A DNA stretch of 64,000 bases from Chryseobacterium scophthalmum (GTDB taxonomy: Bacteria > Bacteroidota > Bacteroidia > Flavobacteriales > Weeksellaceae). Made by a program: the position numbers and the translations under genes. The notes under the pieces are model-generated. The model worked only from the letters and a program-made list of their open reading frames with translations, ran no database searches and was not told where the DNA came from. Within the stretch, counting starts at the first letter, position 1. Every line of letters starts with the position of its first letter. Location: contig NZ_FSRQ01000001.1 of assembly GCF_900143185.1 (NCBI RefSeq), forward strand, positions 806,001 to 870,000, in the 5' to 3' direction. Positions 26,216 to 35,961 of the stretch are shown piece after piece.

Positions 26216-28915
26216 TTAATAATTATAGTTTTTCACATTTTCTAGGAAACTGATTTCAGGATTCAGAATTTCATGTATTAAATTTTGAATAGAAATCATA
26301 GCATCATCAAGACTTCCCTGAGCAAATTCCAGCGACACTACTCCTTTTTTAGCATCGGCAAAACTCCAGATTCCGGTTTCTACAGGAAATCCCCAAAACT
26401 CCGGTAAACTTTGAATTACATATTGATATAAACAAAGTTGCATCGCCTGTTTTCTGTCGCTGTTTTGGAAATAATCTGACTTGTTTAATTCATCGATTTT
26501 TACGGTAAGATTTTTTGTTTTTGCGGTTTTATAATCGATAATTCTGACCGTTCCATTTAGTCTGTCAATTCGATCGATGAAGCCAAAGAAAGAAACCTTG
26601 TCAGATTTGTCTTCATTCAGATAAAAATCTACTCCTTCAAATCTTCTTTCAATATCAATTATTTCTAAAGAATTACCCGCTTTTATCAATTCTAAATCAT
26701 GGTTTAGAATATTCTCAATTACTTTTTTTGCAATGGCTTTATGAATGTAATTCATCCCTTTATTGTAAAACTCAGGCTGATGTTTTAATTTTTCAATTGC
26801 AATATTTATAAATTCATCTATTCGTTTAATTGAATTCTGTAAATCATTTAATTTTAAAACTTTACATTTTAATACTTCATAAACTTCTTGAAGCGTGTAA
26901 TGAACTAAATTTCCGTAATTTCTAATCGATAATTCTTCTTCAATTTCATCCGCTTCTGAAGTATTTAAAATCTTTGAAAGATAAAAATCAATCGGATTAT
27001 AGAGATAGCTTGTTAAGTGTGAAGCCGAAACTTTTTCTTTCCATTTTAAAAGCTGTTGCTGAACAATATTTGTTTTAAAAACTTCGATGGGCTGACTTAA
27101 AATTGGCTCTGAAGAATTCTCAACAATAACATGCTCGATGTGATGAGAACTTTCCATTTCGATCTGAGTAATAAATCGACTCTTTTCTCCCGTATTTACA
27201 CCAGAACTTAAAGCATTGAAAAGCAAATGTACATTCTGTGCATCCTGAATTAAACGGTAAAAATGATAGGCATAAATATTGTCGTTTTCGAGGAAAGTAT
27301 GTAAGTCAAAATATCTTCTTATATCGAAAGGAATGTAGGTATTTTGCGAGTTTCCGAGCGGTAATTTACCTTCATTAACAGACAGAAGAATTACGTTTTC
27401 AAAATTTAAAAGACGGGTTTCCAAAAGTCCCATTACCTGAAGCCCTTTCAGTGGTTCACCCTGAAAATCTATGCTTTCTGAATTAATGTGCTGATTGATG
27501 AGAATCTCAAGCGTTTCTATATTAATTCTAAAACCATAAGGTGTAATCTGGTTTTTTATGATTCTGAATGCATTTTCAAAATGAGAAACGTTTTCATACT
27601 GAATATCATCCAGTTCAAGCCATTTAATCTTTTTACAAAATGCTATAAGATCATCCAAAAACTGATAAACAGAGTCTGCTTTCTGAAGAAGATTGAAATA
27701 CGAAAGACTCCCCAAAAGCTCAGTCAAAAGCTTCTGAGAAATATATACAATATTTCTCTCTTCTATTTTAGATTTAAAATCATTGATAATCTTTTCATCA
27801 TCATTAGATTTCGGAAGCTCTTCTAGAATTGGATAAACATCACGATAATAATACGAAGATTTGCTCTTTTCAAGCTGTTTTTGGAGATAAAAAAGTTGTT
27901 TTACCGCATTCGAAAAAGAAAGATTTTTCAGCGGAAAACCCATTGTAATATTGAGATTTTCAACTTCATGCATTACATCCAGACTTGCAGGAAGAAGGTT
28001 TTCATCAAGTAAAACAACCGCCGTATTCGTAAATGTTTTATTATTAATATTTTTAAATAATTCAGGTAAAATTTTAGTTTGTGTTACATTACCTGAAACT
28101 TCGTAGACCTTTATGTTTTTAGTCTGGTTAAAATCATCCTCAATCCAGTTGAAAGCTCTGTTATCATCAAACTCTTTCCACATTTTATGATTTCTGAGGA
28201 ACTTTCCGGCCTCTTGTCTTTCGTCATCAAAATAATATTTATCTCCCTGAAAAAAACACTGTGCTTTGTTCCATTGTAAAAGACCTCTCACCAGTTTTTC
28301 TTCAACCGGAGTGAATGCATTAAAGCCGCAGAAAACAAAATTTTCGATATTATTTTTTGCAAACTCTCCTATTTTTGCTTTTGCAGACTCGTGAATCATT
28401 CCCGGAGTTGCCCAGTTTTTTTCTCTTAATTTTTCCTTTAAAACAGGAAGAAAAACATTCATATTCCTCCAAAAATTCAGGAATTTTTTTCGTGGAACTT
28501 CATCATCGTCACCCAAATCCTGCGCCCATTCTTTAATACGTTCTTCATCAAACATATATTGTAAAACGGCTTCATCAGAATCTGAAAATTTTAAAATATC
28601 GTCCCAATCTTTCTGAAGCGTAGGAAACCATTTTAAAAATTCAGAAAAATCGTCGTTTGGAATAAGATTTAAACCTTTATAAACATCAAATGCAAAAAGC
28701 CACAGAGAAATCCCCTGAATCGTCTGTTGATCTACAATATTGATAATCAGTTCTTCAATCGTATAAAAATTGGGAAGAAATCCTGAGTAATTATTTTCTT
28801 CTAAAATCTGACGTATAAAAACAATGGGTCTTTTACCGGGAAGAACAATGTTAAATTGCGATAAATCAGTGTTTTGAATTAATAATTCATCGATAATTTT
28901 GTTTAGAAATTTCAA
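26216..28915 (-). CDS. AddB-like PD-(D/E)XK nuclease of double-strand break repair
   Basis: 899 residues. The N-terminal half resembles the inactivated helicase folds of AddB (start with IVLPGKRPIVFIRQIL instead of a full Walker A). The C-terminal nuclease domain (about 640-880) has GFIDRIDRL followed by IIDYKTAK, the D...D-x-K core of PD-(D/E)XK exonucleases. Such proteins pair with an AddA-type helicase-nuclease, not present in this window. The start overlaps the stop of the DUF922 gene by 4 bases, so translation is probably coupled. Confidence 0.85.
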   Translation of the reverse strand: MKFLNKIIDELLIQNTDLSQFNIVLPGKRPIVFIRQILEENNYSGFLPNFYTIEELIINIVDQQTIQGISLWLFAFDVYKGLNLIPNDDFSEFLKWFPTLQKDWDDILKFSDSDEAVLQYMFDEERIKEWAQDLGDDDEVPRKKFLNFWRNMNVFLPVLKEKLREKNWATPGMIHESAKAKIGEFAKNNIENFVFCGFNAFTPVEEKLVRGLLQWNKAQCFFQGDKYYFDDERQEAGKFLRNHKMWKEFDDNRAFNWIEDDFNQTKNIKVYEVSGNVTQTKILPELFKNINNKTFTNTAVVLLDENLLPASLDVMHEVENLNITMGFPLKNLSFSNAVKQLFYLQKQLEKSKSSYYYRDVYPILEELPKSNDDEKIINDFKSKIEERNIVYISQKLLTELLGSLSYFNLLQKADSVYQFLDDLIAFCKKIKWLELDDIQYENVSHFENAFRIIKNQITPYGFRINIETLEILINQHINSESIDFQGEPLKGLQVMGLLETRLLNFENVILLSVNEGKLPLGNSQNTYIPFDIRRYFDLHTFLENDNIYAYHFYRLIQDAQNVHLLFNALSSGVNTGEKSRFITQIEMESSHHIEHVIVENSSEPILSQPIEVFKTNIVQQQLLKWKEKVSASHLTSYLYNPIDFYLSKILNTSEADEIEEELSIRNYGNLVHYTLQEVYEVLKCKVLKLNDLQNSIKRIDEFINIAIEKLKHQPEFYNKGMNYIHKAIAKKVIENILNHDLELIKAGNSLEIIDIERRFEGVDFYLNEDKSDKVSFFGFIDRIDRLNGTVRIIDYKTAKTKNLTVKIDELNKSDYFQNSDRKQAMQLCLYQYVIQSLPEFWGFPVETGIWSFADAKKGVVSLEFAQGSLDDAMISIQNLIHEILNPEISFLENVKNYNY

Positions 28916-29448
28916 ATTTTCTGGTAGTTTTTTAGTTTTTCGAGTTCTTCGGTAATTAAAATATTATATTCTGCCTGTTTTTCTTTATTCATCCCATGTT
29001 CGGTTACACGGTCATAGTCAGCCTGAAAGCTTTTGTAATCGGAAGAGATTTTAGCGTAAATTGTTTTGAAAAACTTATTGTAATCGGCTGTGGTTTTTAT
29101 TTTTTCTGAAACTTCCTTTCTAAGTTTTCTTGCGTGAATTTCAGCAATATCGAAGTGTTTCTGCTCATGAACCAATACATAATCATTGATTCTTTTAACG
29201 TCTTTCCATGATTTATTTTCATTAAAAACCGTTTGAATATTTATTTTCACAGGAACTTTAGGATCGCTCGATGTAGTTGCTGAAAATTCCCAACCGCAAT
29301 GAGTATAAGCTACAACCGTTGCACCACCAAGATTATTGGTTTTGCTTTTAAAATTATCCCAAACCAGCTTCTGATTTTCGCTCCAGACAATATTCTGAGC
29401 TGAGACAATGTTGAAAATCAATAAAAAAACGATTAAAAAAAACTTCAT
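28912..29448 (-). CDS. Exported DUF922 protein, putative zinc protease
   Basis: 178 residues with a signal peptide (1-18, ending SAQ). The motif HEQKH at residues 94-98 has the HExxH spacing of a zinc metallopeptidase and is the mark of the DUF922 family, annotated as putative secreted Zn-dependent proteases. The rest is helical. Substrate unknown. It overlaps the AddB-like gene by 4 bases and abuts the lipoprotein gene by one shared base, giving a tight three-gene unit of unrelated function. Confidence 0.8.
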   Translation of the reverse strand: MKFFLIVFLLIFNIVSAQNIVWSENQKLVWDNFKSKTNNLGGATVVAYTHCGWEFSATTSSDPKVPVKINIQTVFNENKSWKDVKRINDYVLVHEQKHFDIAEIHARKLRKEVSEKIKTTADYNKFFKTIYAKISSDYKSFQADYDRVTEHGMNKEKQAEYNILITEELEKLKNYQKI

Positions 29449-29855
29449 TATTCCACTACAATTGTTTTTGTAATCCAGTTGTTATTACCATTCCAAAATC
29501 TGAATGTGTAATTTCCTTTTTTTCTTGGACTAAAATTAATCTGATTTGCTGATTTATGATTTACCTGAGAGCACATTCCATTAGTAAGGTATTGATAAGC
29601 GGTAACATCTCTGTCAAATTCTCCAGTATGAACATAATCGTATCCATAGAATCCTCTACACGTTGAAGCATACGTCGAATAGGTTCTGATGCTTTGAACT
29701 GAGAAAACGCTCATCGTATCACTGACGATTTTCACACTGTCAATCTTTACTTTATCTACAGATTCTATCGTTTGATAATCATCATCATCTTTACATGAAG
29801 TAAAAAAAACACCTAAAACTGCCGCAGCGAAACTTATTTTTAATAGAGATTTCAT
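29448..29855 (-). CDS. Small lipoprotein, unknown function
   Basis: 135 residues, lipobox TSC with Cys21 followed by KDDDD, a typical surface-export-type signal in Bacteroidota lipoproteins (acidic residues after the Cys). The mature part is beta-rich and Tyr-rich and ends in an immunoglobulin-like pattern (KGNYTFRFWNGNNNWITKTI). No family recognised. First gene of the unit with DUF922 and the AddB-like nuclease. Confidence 0.7.
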   Translation of the reverse strand: MKSLLKISFAAAVLGVFFTSCKDDDDYQTIESVDKVKIDSVKIVSDTMSVFSVQSIRTYSTYASTCRGFYGYDYVHTGEFDRDVTAYQYLTNGMCSQVNHKSANQINFSPRKKGNYTFRFWNGNNNWITKTIVVE

Positions 29856-29918
29856 GATGTTGGATTTTGATCGTTTGGAAAGATAAATTTAGTGAAAATA
29901 AATACGAATTAACATATT

Positions 29919-30554
29919 TTAAGAATTAAAATTGCCTTTTGAAAGATAAACAACCTTTTTAGTGTCAAAAAACTCTTCGTCGAAGTAGTTTTTAAGACTG
30001 AAAAGCTCACATTTTAGTCCGGCAAGTTCTTCGGCAAGATCTCCACCTTTTAGATATAAAACTCCGTTATGTTTTGCATTTAATTGTTCTTTTTCAAACT
30101 TACCTTTCAGCCATCTTAGAAATTCAGGCATTTGAGTAACGGCACGACTTACCACGAAGTGGAACTTTTCTTTTACTTTTTCTGCTCTTCCATGAATGGC
30201 GGTAAGATTTGACAAACCCACCCCTTCTGCAACAGCATTCACCACCGTAATTTTTTTACCGATTGAATCAATTAAAGTAAACTGGGTTTCAGGAAACAAA
30301 ATTGCCAAAGGAATTCCGGGAAAACCACCACCTGTTCCAACGTCTAAAACTTTTGTTCCGGGAGCGAATTCCATGATTTTTGCAATACCTAAAGAATGCA
30401 GGATATGCTTCTCATAAAGAGATTCCATATCTTTTCGGGAAATGACGTTTATTTTTTCGTTCCATTCTCCATACAGGCTTTCAAGCTTTATAAACTGCTC
30501 GATTTGTTTTTCTGTAAGATCCGGAAAGTATTTTTGAATGATTGCTATCGACAT
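29919..30554 (-). CDS. rsmG: 16S rRNA (guanine527-N7)-methyltransferase
   Basis: 211 residues from the ATG at 30554; the longer frame adds seven residues before MSIAIIQKYFPDL, which is the usual family start. The SAM-binding loop is VLDVGTGGGFPGIPLAI (near residue 68), followed by FTLIDSIGKK. RsmG methylates N7 of G527 in 16S rRNA; loss of function gives low-level streptomycin resistance in other bacteria. The gene is divergent from the aminotransferase gene. Confidence 0.93.
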   Translation of the reverse strand: MSIAIIQKYFPDLTEKQIEQFIKLESLYGEWNEKINVISRKDMESLYEKHILHSLGIAKIMEFAPGTKVLDVGTGGGFPGIPLAILFPETQFTLIDSIGKKITVVNAVAEGVGLSNLTAIHGRAEKVKEKFHFVVSRAVTQMPEFLRWLKGKFEKEQLNAKHNGVLYLKGGDLAEELAGLKCELFSLKNYFDEEFFDTKKVVYLSKGNFNS

Positions 30555-30617
30555 AAAAGTAATTCTAAAGGGCAAAAATAAGTTTTATTAACAGTTTATT
30601 CAAATTAAGTTTTTATA

Positions 30618-30625
30618 TATATTTG
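30618..30625 (+). promoter_or_regulatory. -7 box of the aminotransferase gene
   Basis: TATATTTG matches TAnnTTTG 22 bases before the ATG at 30647. Its position excludes the earlier in-frame start at 30623. Confidence 0.55.
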
Positions 30626-30646
30626 TTAAAAAGACAAAAAGAATAC

Positions 30647-31840
30647 ATGAATAAACTTTCAGACAGAGTAAACAGGTTGGGTTACTCGCAGACATTCGTC
30701 ATGTCAAACAAAGCTAGGGAGATGAAAGCCAGTGGAATAGATGTAATTTCTTTAACATTAGGCGAACCGGATTTCGACGTTCCCGATAATATCAAAGAAG
30801 CTGCTTTTACAGCAATCAATGAAAATTACAGCCACTACTCTCCTGTTCCGGGATTTTTAGAACTTCGTCAGGCGATTTCTGAAAAATTAAAAAGAGACAA
30901 TCAACTCGATTATAAACCGACACAAATCTGTGTTTCAAACGGAGCTAAACAAGCAATTATTAATGTTTTGGCAGCTATTATCAATGATGGAGATGAAGTA
31001 ATCCTTCCTACTCCTTTTTGGGTAAGTTATGATGAGATGGTAAAAATGATGGGCGGAAATTCTGTGATGCTTCCTACTTCTTATGTTACCGATTTTAAAA
31101 TCACTGCAGAACAGCTTGAAGAAGCGATTAATGAAAAAACAAAAGCTATTCTTTTCAGCTCGCCTTGTAACCCTTCAGGTGGATATTATACGTATGATGA
31201 ATTGAAATCTTTGGCGAAAGTGATTGCTAAATACCCTCATGTAACGGTAATTTCTGACGAAATTTACGAATACATCAATTACGAGACTAAAACTACATCT
31301 ATCGCTCAGTTTCCTGAAGTTTATGAGCAAACCGCAGTGATCAACGGAATGTCTAAAGCTTTTGCAATGACAGGTTGGAGAATTGGTTATTCTGCTTGTC
31401 CGGAATGGTTGGCAAAAGCTTGTGAAAAAATTCAGGGACAAATGACGAGCGGAGCGAATACGGTTGCTCAGAGAGCTTCAATTGTTGCTTTAAAAACAGA
31501 TCCTTCAGAATATAAATACATGATTGATGCATTCAAGCAAAGAAGAAATCTCGTGTTCGATTTAATGAAGGAAATTCCCGGATTTAAAGTTCTTTTACCA
31601 AAAGCTGCTTTCTATTTCTTTCCAGATGTTTCTCATTACATCGGAAAAACATTAGACGGAACTGAAATAAAAGATGCTGATGATTTTGCAATGTTTATTT
31701 TAGAAAACGCTCATGTAGGTTGTGTTGGCGGAGTTTCATTTGGAAGTCCGGAATGTATCAGATTTTCTTATGCAGCTTCTGAAGAAGATTTAAGAGAAGC
31801 GATGAGAAGAATAAAAGTATTATTAGAAAAATTTAATTAA
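30647..31840 (+). CDS. Aspartate aminotransferase-like PLP enzyme
   Basis: 397 residues, class I/II aminotransferase. Lys237 in GMSKAFAMTGWRIGY holds pyridoxal phosphate; SNGAKQAI, SSPCNPSGG and the C-terminal IRFSYAASEE segment give the usual cofactor and substrate contacts. It belongs to the Igamma aspartate aminotransferase group (AspC/AspB-like), which transfers amino groups between aspartate and 2-oxoglutarate. The ATG at 30647 is chosen because the promoter box overlaps the longer frame. The M16 peptidase gene starts 8 bases later. Confidence 0.9.
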   Translation: MNKLSDRVNRLGYSQTFVMSNKAREMKASGIDVISLTLGEPDFDVPDNIKEAAFTAINENYSHYSPVPGFLELRQAISEKLKRDNQLDYKPTQICVSNGAKQAIINVLAAIINDGDEVILPTPFWVSYDEMVKMMGGNSVMLPTSYVTDFKITAEQLEEAINEKTKAILFSSPCNPSGGYYTYDELKSLAKVIAKYPHVTVISDEIYEYINYETKTTSIAQFPEVYEQTAVINGMSKAFAMTGWRIGYSACPEWLAKACEKIQGQMTSGANTVAQRASIVALKTDPSEYKYMIDAFKQRRNLVFDLMKEIPGFKVLLPKAAFYFFPDVSHYIGKTLDGTEIKDADDFAMFILENAHVGCVGGVSFGSPECIRFSYAASEEDLREAMRRIKVLLEKFN

Positions 31841-31848
31841 AAACAACC

Positions 31849-34788
31849 ATGAATTTATTTAAAAAATTAACGATTGTAACCAGTATTGCTGCGGCAAGTT
31901 TTTGTGGTTATGCTCAAGCTCAGGACTTTCAATGGAAAGAAGCCAAATCAAATGGATACACGTATAAATATGTAACCAACGATCCTACTTCTGCAAGATA
32001 TTATAAGCTTAAAAACGGACTTACCGTAATTTTAAGTGCAACTAATAAAGAACCGAGAATTCAGACTTATATTGCGACAAAAGCAGGTAGCAAAACCGAT
32101 CCGGCAACTCACACTGGTCTTGCGCATTATCTGGAACACATGCTCTTCAAAGGAACAGATAAGTTTGGATCGAAAGATTGGGCAAAAGAAAAACCTCTTT
32201 TAGATAAAGTTGATGCTCTTTATGAGAAGTACAATCAGACAAAAGATGAAGCCAAAAGAAAGGAAATTTACAAAGAAATAGATAAAGTTTCGGGTGAAGC
32301 AGCAAACTATGCCATTGCCAATGAATACGATAAAATGATGGCAGGAATGGGTGCAGATGGAACGAATGCATTCACATCTTTCGAGCAAACCGTTTATGTA
32401 GAAGACATTCCGGCAAATGCGGTTGATAAATTTTTGGCAGTGCAGTCAGAACGTTTCAGAGCACCTGTTTTAAGGCTTTTCCATACAGAACTTGAAGCAG
32501 TTTACGAAGAGAAAAACAGAAGTTTGGACGATGATACCGACAAAGTTTATGATAAAATGTTTGAGACTTTGTTCCCGAATAACAATTATGGTAAGCAAAC
32601 TACCATCGGAACGATCGAACATTTGAAAAACCCTTCTTTAAAAGCAATTAGAGAATATTACAACAATTATTACGTTCCCAATAATATGGGAGTGATCATG
32701 TCGGGAGATTTTAATCCGGATGAGATGATTGCTAAAATTGATAAGGCTTTTTCTTACATGAAGTCTAAAGCTATTCCAAGCTACGTTGTCGGACAAGAAA
32801 AGCCCATTGCATCACCCATTGTAAAAGAAGTTGTAGGTCCAAATCCTGAAAGTGTAATGATGGGATTCAGATTTCCGGGAGCTACGACCAAAGACGCTAG
32901 ACTTTTGACTTTAATTGGAAATATGCTGACCAACGGACAAGCCGGATTAATTGACCTGGATCTTGTAAAAAAACAAAAACTTTTGGCAGCTTATGCTTTT
33001 CCATATATTTTAAAAGATTATTCGGTATTGCTTTTACAAGGCAGACCAACTGAAGGTCAATCGTTGGACGAAGTGAAAAATCTTCTTCTTCAGGAAATTG
33101 AAAAGCTTAGAAAAGGTGAATTTTCGGATGATCTAATTCAGTCTATTGTTAATAATGAGAAGAAAAACATCATTCAGAAAGATGAAAAATACTCTTCCAG
33201 AGCAAGTATCTTAATGGATGAATTTACATCAGATATTGATCACAAAGCTTCACTAGAATATTTAGAAGAGATCTCTAAACTTACGAAAAAAGATATTATG
33301 GATTTTGCATCTAAATATCTTCAGAATAACAATTACGTTGCCATCTACAAGAAGAAAGGTGAAGATAAAAGCATTGTAAAAGTAGATAAGCCAACTATTA
33401 CACCGGTTTCGGTAAACAGAGAAGACCAGTCTCTGTTTCTTAAGAAAATTGACGAGATGCCGGAAAATAGCATTTCTCCGGTTTGGTTAAATTTCGAAAA
33501 AGACATTGAGAAGAGCAAAGTGAAAAGTGTAGATGTTCTTTCTGTAACAAATACAGATAATGATCTTTTCAGACTATACTATTACTTCGATTCAGGAAAA
33601 TGGAACAATAAAATGCTTCCTTTGGCTGCAGAATATTTACAGTATTTAGGAACAAAGAATAAATCTTCTGAAGCGATAAGTAAAGAGTTTTACAAACTGG
33701 CTTCAAGTTTTAACATAAGCGCCGGAAACGAAGAAACTTATGTAACACTGGAAGGTTTGAATGAAAATTTTGACAAAACTGCAGATTTATTTGAAGATTT
33801 AATTAAAAATTGTGTAGCAGACCAAAAAGCTTTAGATTCTTACAAAGCAAGATTGAAAAAAGCGAGAGCCAATGCAAAACAGAACAAGGGAATAATCATG
33901 AGTGGGCTAAGAAGTTATGCTCAGTATGGTTCTCAAAACCCTTTCAATAATGTTCTAACTGATGCGGAATTAGATGCTTTAAAAGCAGAAGATTTGGTGA
34001 ATATTCTTCATGATTTATTTAATTTTAAACATAAAATTCTTCACTACGGGCCAAAATCGGCACACGGAGTTTCATCTTCTTTAACCTTGATCCATAAAGT
34101 TCCGGCAACATTGAAAGAAATGCCAAAATCTAAAACCTTTACTCAGGTTCCGACAGATAAAAACAAAGTTTTGTTTGCCAATTATGACATGGTACAGGCT
34201 GAAGTATTCTGGGTAAGAAATGCGGATAATTACAACCCTAACCTTAGTCCTACAATAAGTTTATTTAATAATTATTTTGGTGGCGGAATGGGTTCTATCG
34301 TTTTCCAGACAATAAGAGAATCTAAGGCTTTGGCGTATTCTACTTATGCATATTTTGGTCAGCCAAACAAAAAAGATGACAAAAATATGATTATGGCTTA
34401 TGTAGGAACTCAGGCAGATAAACTGAATGAATCTACAACGGCAATGAACGAGCTTTTAACAACTCTTCCAAAATCTGAACAGTTATTTGAAACCGCAAAA
34501 AGTGGATTGAGAAAAACGATCGCTGCAGAAAGAATTACTCAGGACGGAATTATTTTCTCTTATTTATCAGCTCAAAAATTAGGTCTCGATTATGACAGAA
34601 GGAAAAATGTTTATGAACAGTCTCCGAAACTGAATTTTGCAGACATTAATACCTTCCATGATTCTGAAATGAAAGGGAAAAATTATACTTATTGCCTTGT
34701 CGCTGCACAAGATAAAGTAAAAGATGAAGATTTGCTGAAATTGGGTGAACTTAAAAAGTTAAGTCTTACAGAAATATTCGGTTATTAA
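31849..34788 (+). CDS. M16 family zinc metallopeptidase (pitrilysin-like), exported
   Basis: 979 residues with a signal peptide (1-24, ending AQAQ). The inverted zinc motif HxxEH is HYLEH at residues 93-97 and the distal ligand lies in ELEAVYEEKNRS (near 213-218), displaced by a charged insertion of about 60 residues. A second, inactive M16 half follows (about 520-979, with LFNNYFGGGMGSIVFQTIRES). A periplasmic peptide-degrading enzyme of full double-domain length. It lies 8 bases after the aminotransferase gene. Confidence 0.9.
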   Translation: MNLFKKLTIVTSIAAASFCGYAQAQDFQWKEAKSNGYTYKYVTNDPTSARYYKLKNGLTVILSATNKEPRIQTYIATKAGSKTDPATHTGLAHYLEHMLFKGTDKFGSKDWAKEKPLLDKVDALYEKYNQTKDEAKRKEIYKEIDKVSGEAANYAIANEYDKMMAGMGADGTNAFTSFEQTVYVEDIPANAVDKFLAVQSERFRAPVLRLFHTELEAVYEEKNRSLDDDTDKVYDKMFETLFPNNNYGKQTTIGTIEHLKNPSLKAIREYYNNYYVPNNMGVIMSGDFNPDEMIAKIDKAFSYMKSKAIPSYVVGQEKPIASPIVKEVVGPNPESVMMGFRFPGATTKDARLLTLIGNMLTNGQAGLIDLDLVKKQKLLAAYAFPYILKDYSVLLLQGRPTEGQSLDEVKNLLLQEIEKLRKGEFSDDLIQSIVNNEKKNIIQKDEKYSSRASILMDEFTSDIDHKASLEYLEEISKLTKKDIMDFASKYLQNNNYVAIYKKKGEDKSIVKVDKPTITPVSVNREDQSLFLKKIDEMPENSISPVWLNFEKDIEKSKVKSVDVLSVTNTDNDLFRLYYYFDSGKWNNKMLPLAAEYLQYLGTKNKSSEAISKEFYKLASSFNISAGNEETYVTLEGLNENFDKTADLFEDLIKNCVADQKALDSYKARLKKARANAKQNKGIIMSGLRSYAQYGSQNPFNNVLTDAELDALKAEDLVNILHDLFNFKHKILHYGPKSAHGVSSSLTLIHKVPATLKEMPKSKTFTQVPTDKNKVLFANYDMVQAEVFWVRNADNYNPNLSPTISLFNNYFGGGMGSIVFQTIRESKALAYSTYAYFGQPNKKDDKNMIMAYVGTQADKLNESTTAMNELLTTLPKSEQLFETAKSGLRKTIAAERITQDGIIFSYLSAQKLGLDYDRRKNVYEQSPKLNFADINTFHDSEMKGKNYTYCLVAAQDKVKDEDLLKLGELKKLSLTEIFGY

Positions 34789-34794
34789 AACCAG

Positions 34795-34821
34795 AAAGAG
34801 CTTCGAAAGAGGCTCTTTTTT
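34795..34821 (+). terminator. Intrinsic terminator of the M16 peptidase gene
   Basis: AAAGAGC/GCTCTTT stem with a 10-base loop and a T-run. It reaches the stop codon of the convergent TlpA-like gene. Confidence 0.7.
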
Positions 34822-35900
34822 TATTCTTTTAAAATCTTATTTAAATTTTCTTTTGAAATTAATCCTGTAAATTGGTATAATACTTTAAAGTTATTATCAA
34901 TAAGTATCGTATAAGGAACAGTATTTGAAAATCCAAAACTAGCTTCTAAAAGTTTTTGATCTTGTAAGTTTACAATCAGTTGCTTCCAAGTTATTTTCTC
35001 CTCTGATAGTTTCTTTTTCCATGCTTTTTCATCTTTATCTATTGAAATTGATATTAATTCTATGTCTTTATTTTCCTTATTTATTTTTTTTAGATGCGGA
35101 ATTTCTTGTAAACAAGGTCCACACCAACTCGCCCAAAAAATGATTAAATGTTTCTTATATTTTTCATTTATAATTTTTTGATTCTTTCCATTATTGTTTT
35201 TTAAAGACGTGATTATTTTTTCTTTTTTTGATTTATTTTTTAAAATGACAAAACTTTCAATATTATTGTAAACCAATGATTTCTTAATATCATTATTAAA
35301 TAAATGCATCAATTTTTCTAAATCTTTTGCATCCAAATCATTTTTATGATCTTGCAATTCATAAAGAAGATGATATGAGAAAGGATTTTTTTTTATTCTT
35401 TCACCAATTAAATTTACTGTTGTTATATCTATATTATCAAATAAGTCAATTTCAGATTGTAGATAAGCTAAAGTTTGTTTCCCACCATTTACTGTAGTAT
35501 TAGCATATATTGTATGAGAATTTGAAACCTCTTTATTTATTTTTAAAGCTTTATCAAAAATTATTAGAGAATCAGACATTATTCTATCAACATATTTTGT
35601 TTTATCTGATTTTAAATCTTTTTTTGGAAAGAAAAATAATGTTTTTAAATTCTGACTATCGTAATGAAAAAAGCCAATATATTGAGGTTGGTTTTCCAAA
35701 AACATATGCTCTAAATGAAACTTTTCATTTTTTACATCAGTACTATCGATAACATTATCAAAAGTATTTTTGTATAAATAAATTTTTCCATCGGATAAAT
35801 TTTCAATATTCCCTTTTATTATTGTTGTCAAGGTGTCAGATTTTACCTTTCCATTAATGAAAATACCCCATAGCAGAAATAAAAAAAATATTCTTCTCAT
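34821..35900 (-). CDS. TlpA-like thioredoxin-fold protein, exported
   Basis: 359 residues with a signal peptide (about 1-19). The N-terminal half (about 20-220) resembles the DUF4369-type domain that often precedes thioredoxin folds in Bacteroidota; the C-terminal thioredoxin domain has the redox motif WCGPC with Cys260 and Cys263 in FWASWCGPCLQEIPHL. It is the last gene of a leftward unit behind a six-Cys GG-leader peptide and a GLPGLI protein. A role in forming or reshuffling disulfides of that peptide is plausible but inferred. Unusually Lys/Asn/Ile-rich compared with flanking genes. Confidence 0.85.
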   Translation of the reverse strand: MRRIFFLFLLWGIFINGKVKSDTLTTIIKGNIENLSDGKIYLYKNTFDNVIDSTDVKNEKFHLEHMFLENQPQYIGFFHYDSQNLKTLFFFPKKDLKSDKTKYVDRIMSDSLIIFDKALKINKEVSNSHTIYANTTVNGGKQTLAYLQSEIDLFDNIDITTVNLIGERIKKNPFSYHLLYELQDHKNDLDAKDLEKLMHLFNNDIKKSLVYNNIESFVILKNKSKKEKIITSLKNNNGKNQKIINEKYKKHLIIFWASWCGPCLQEIPHLKKINKENKDIELISISIDKDEKAWKKKLSEEKITWKQLIVNLQDQKLLEASFGFSNTVPYTILIDNNFKVLYQFTGLISKENLNKILKE

Positions 35901-35961
35901 TTTATTAAAATCATAAAGACAATGATATAAAAATAGTAATTACTGAAGAAGATTAAGACCT

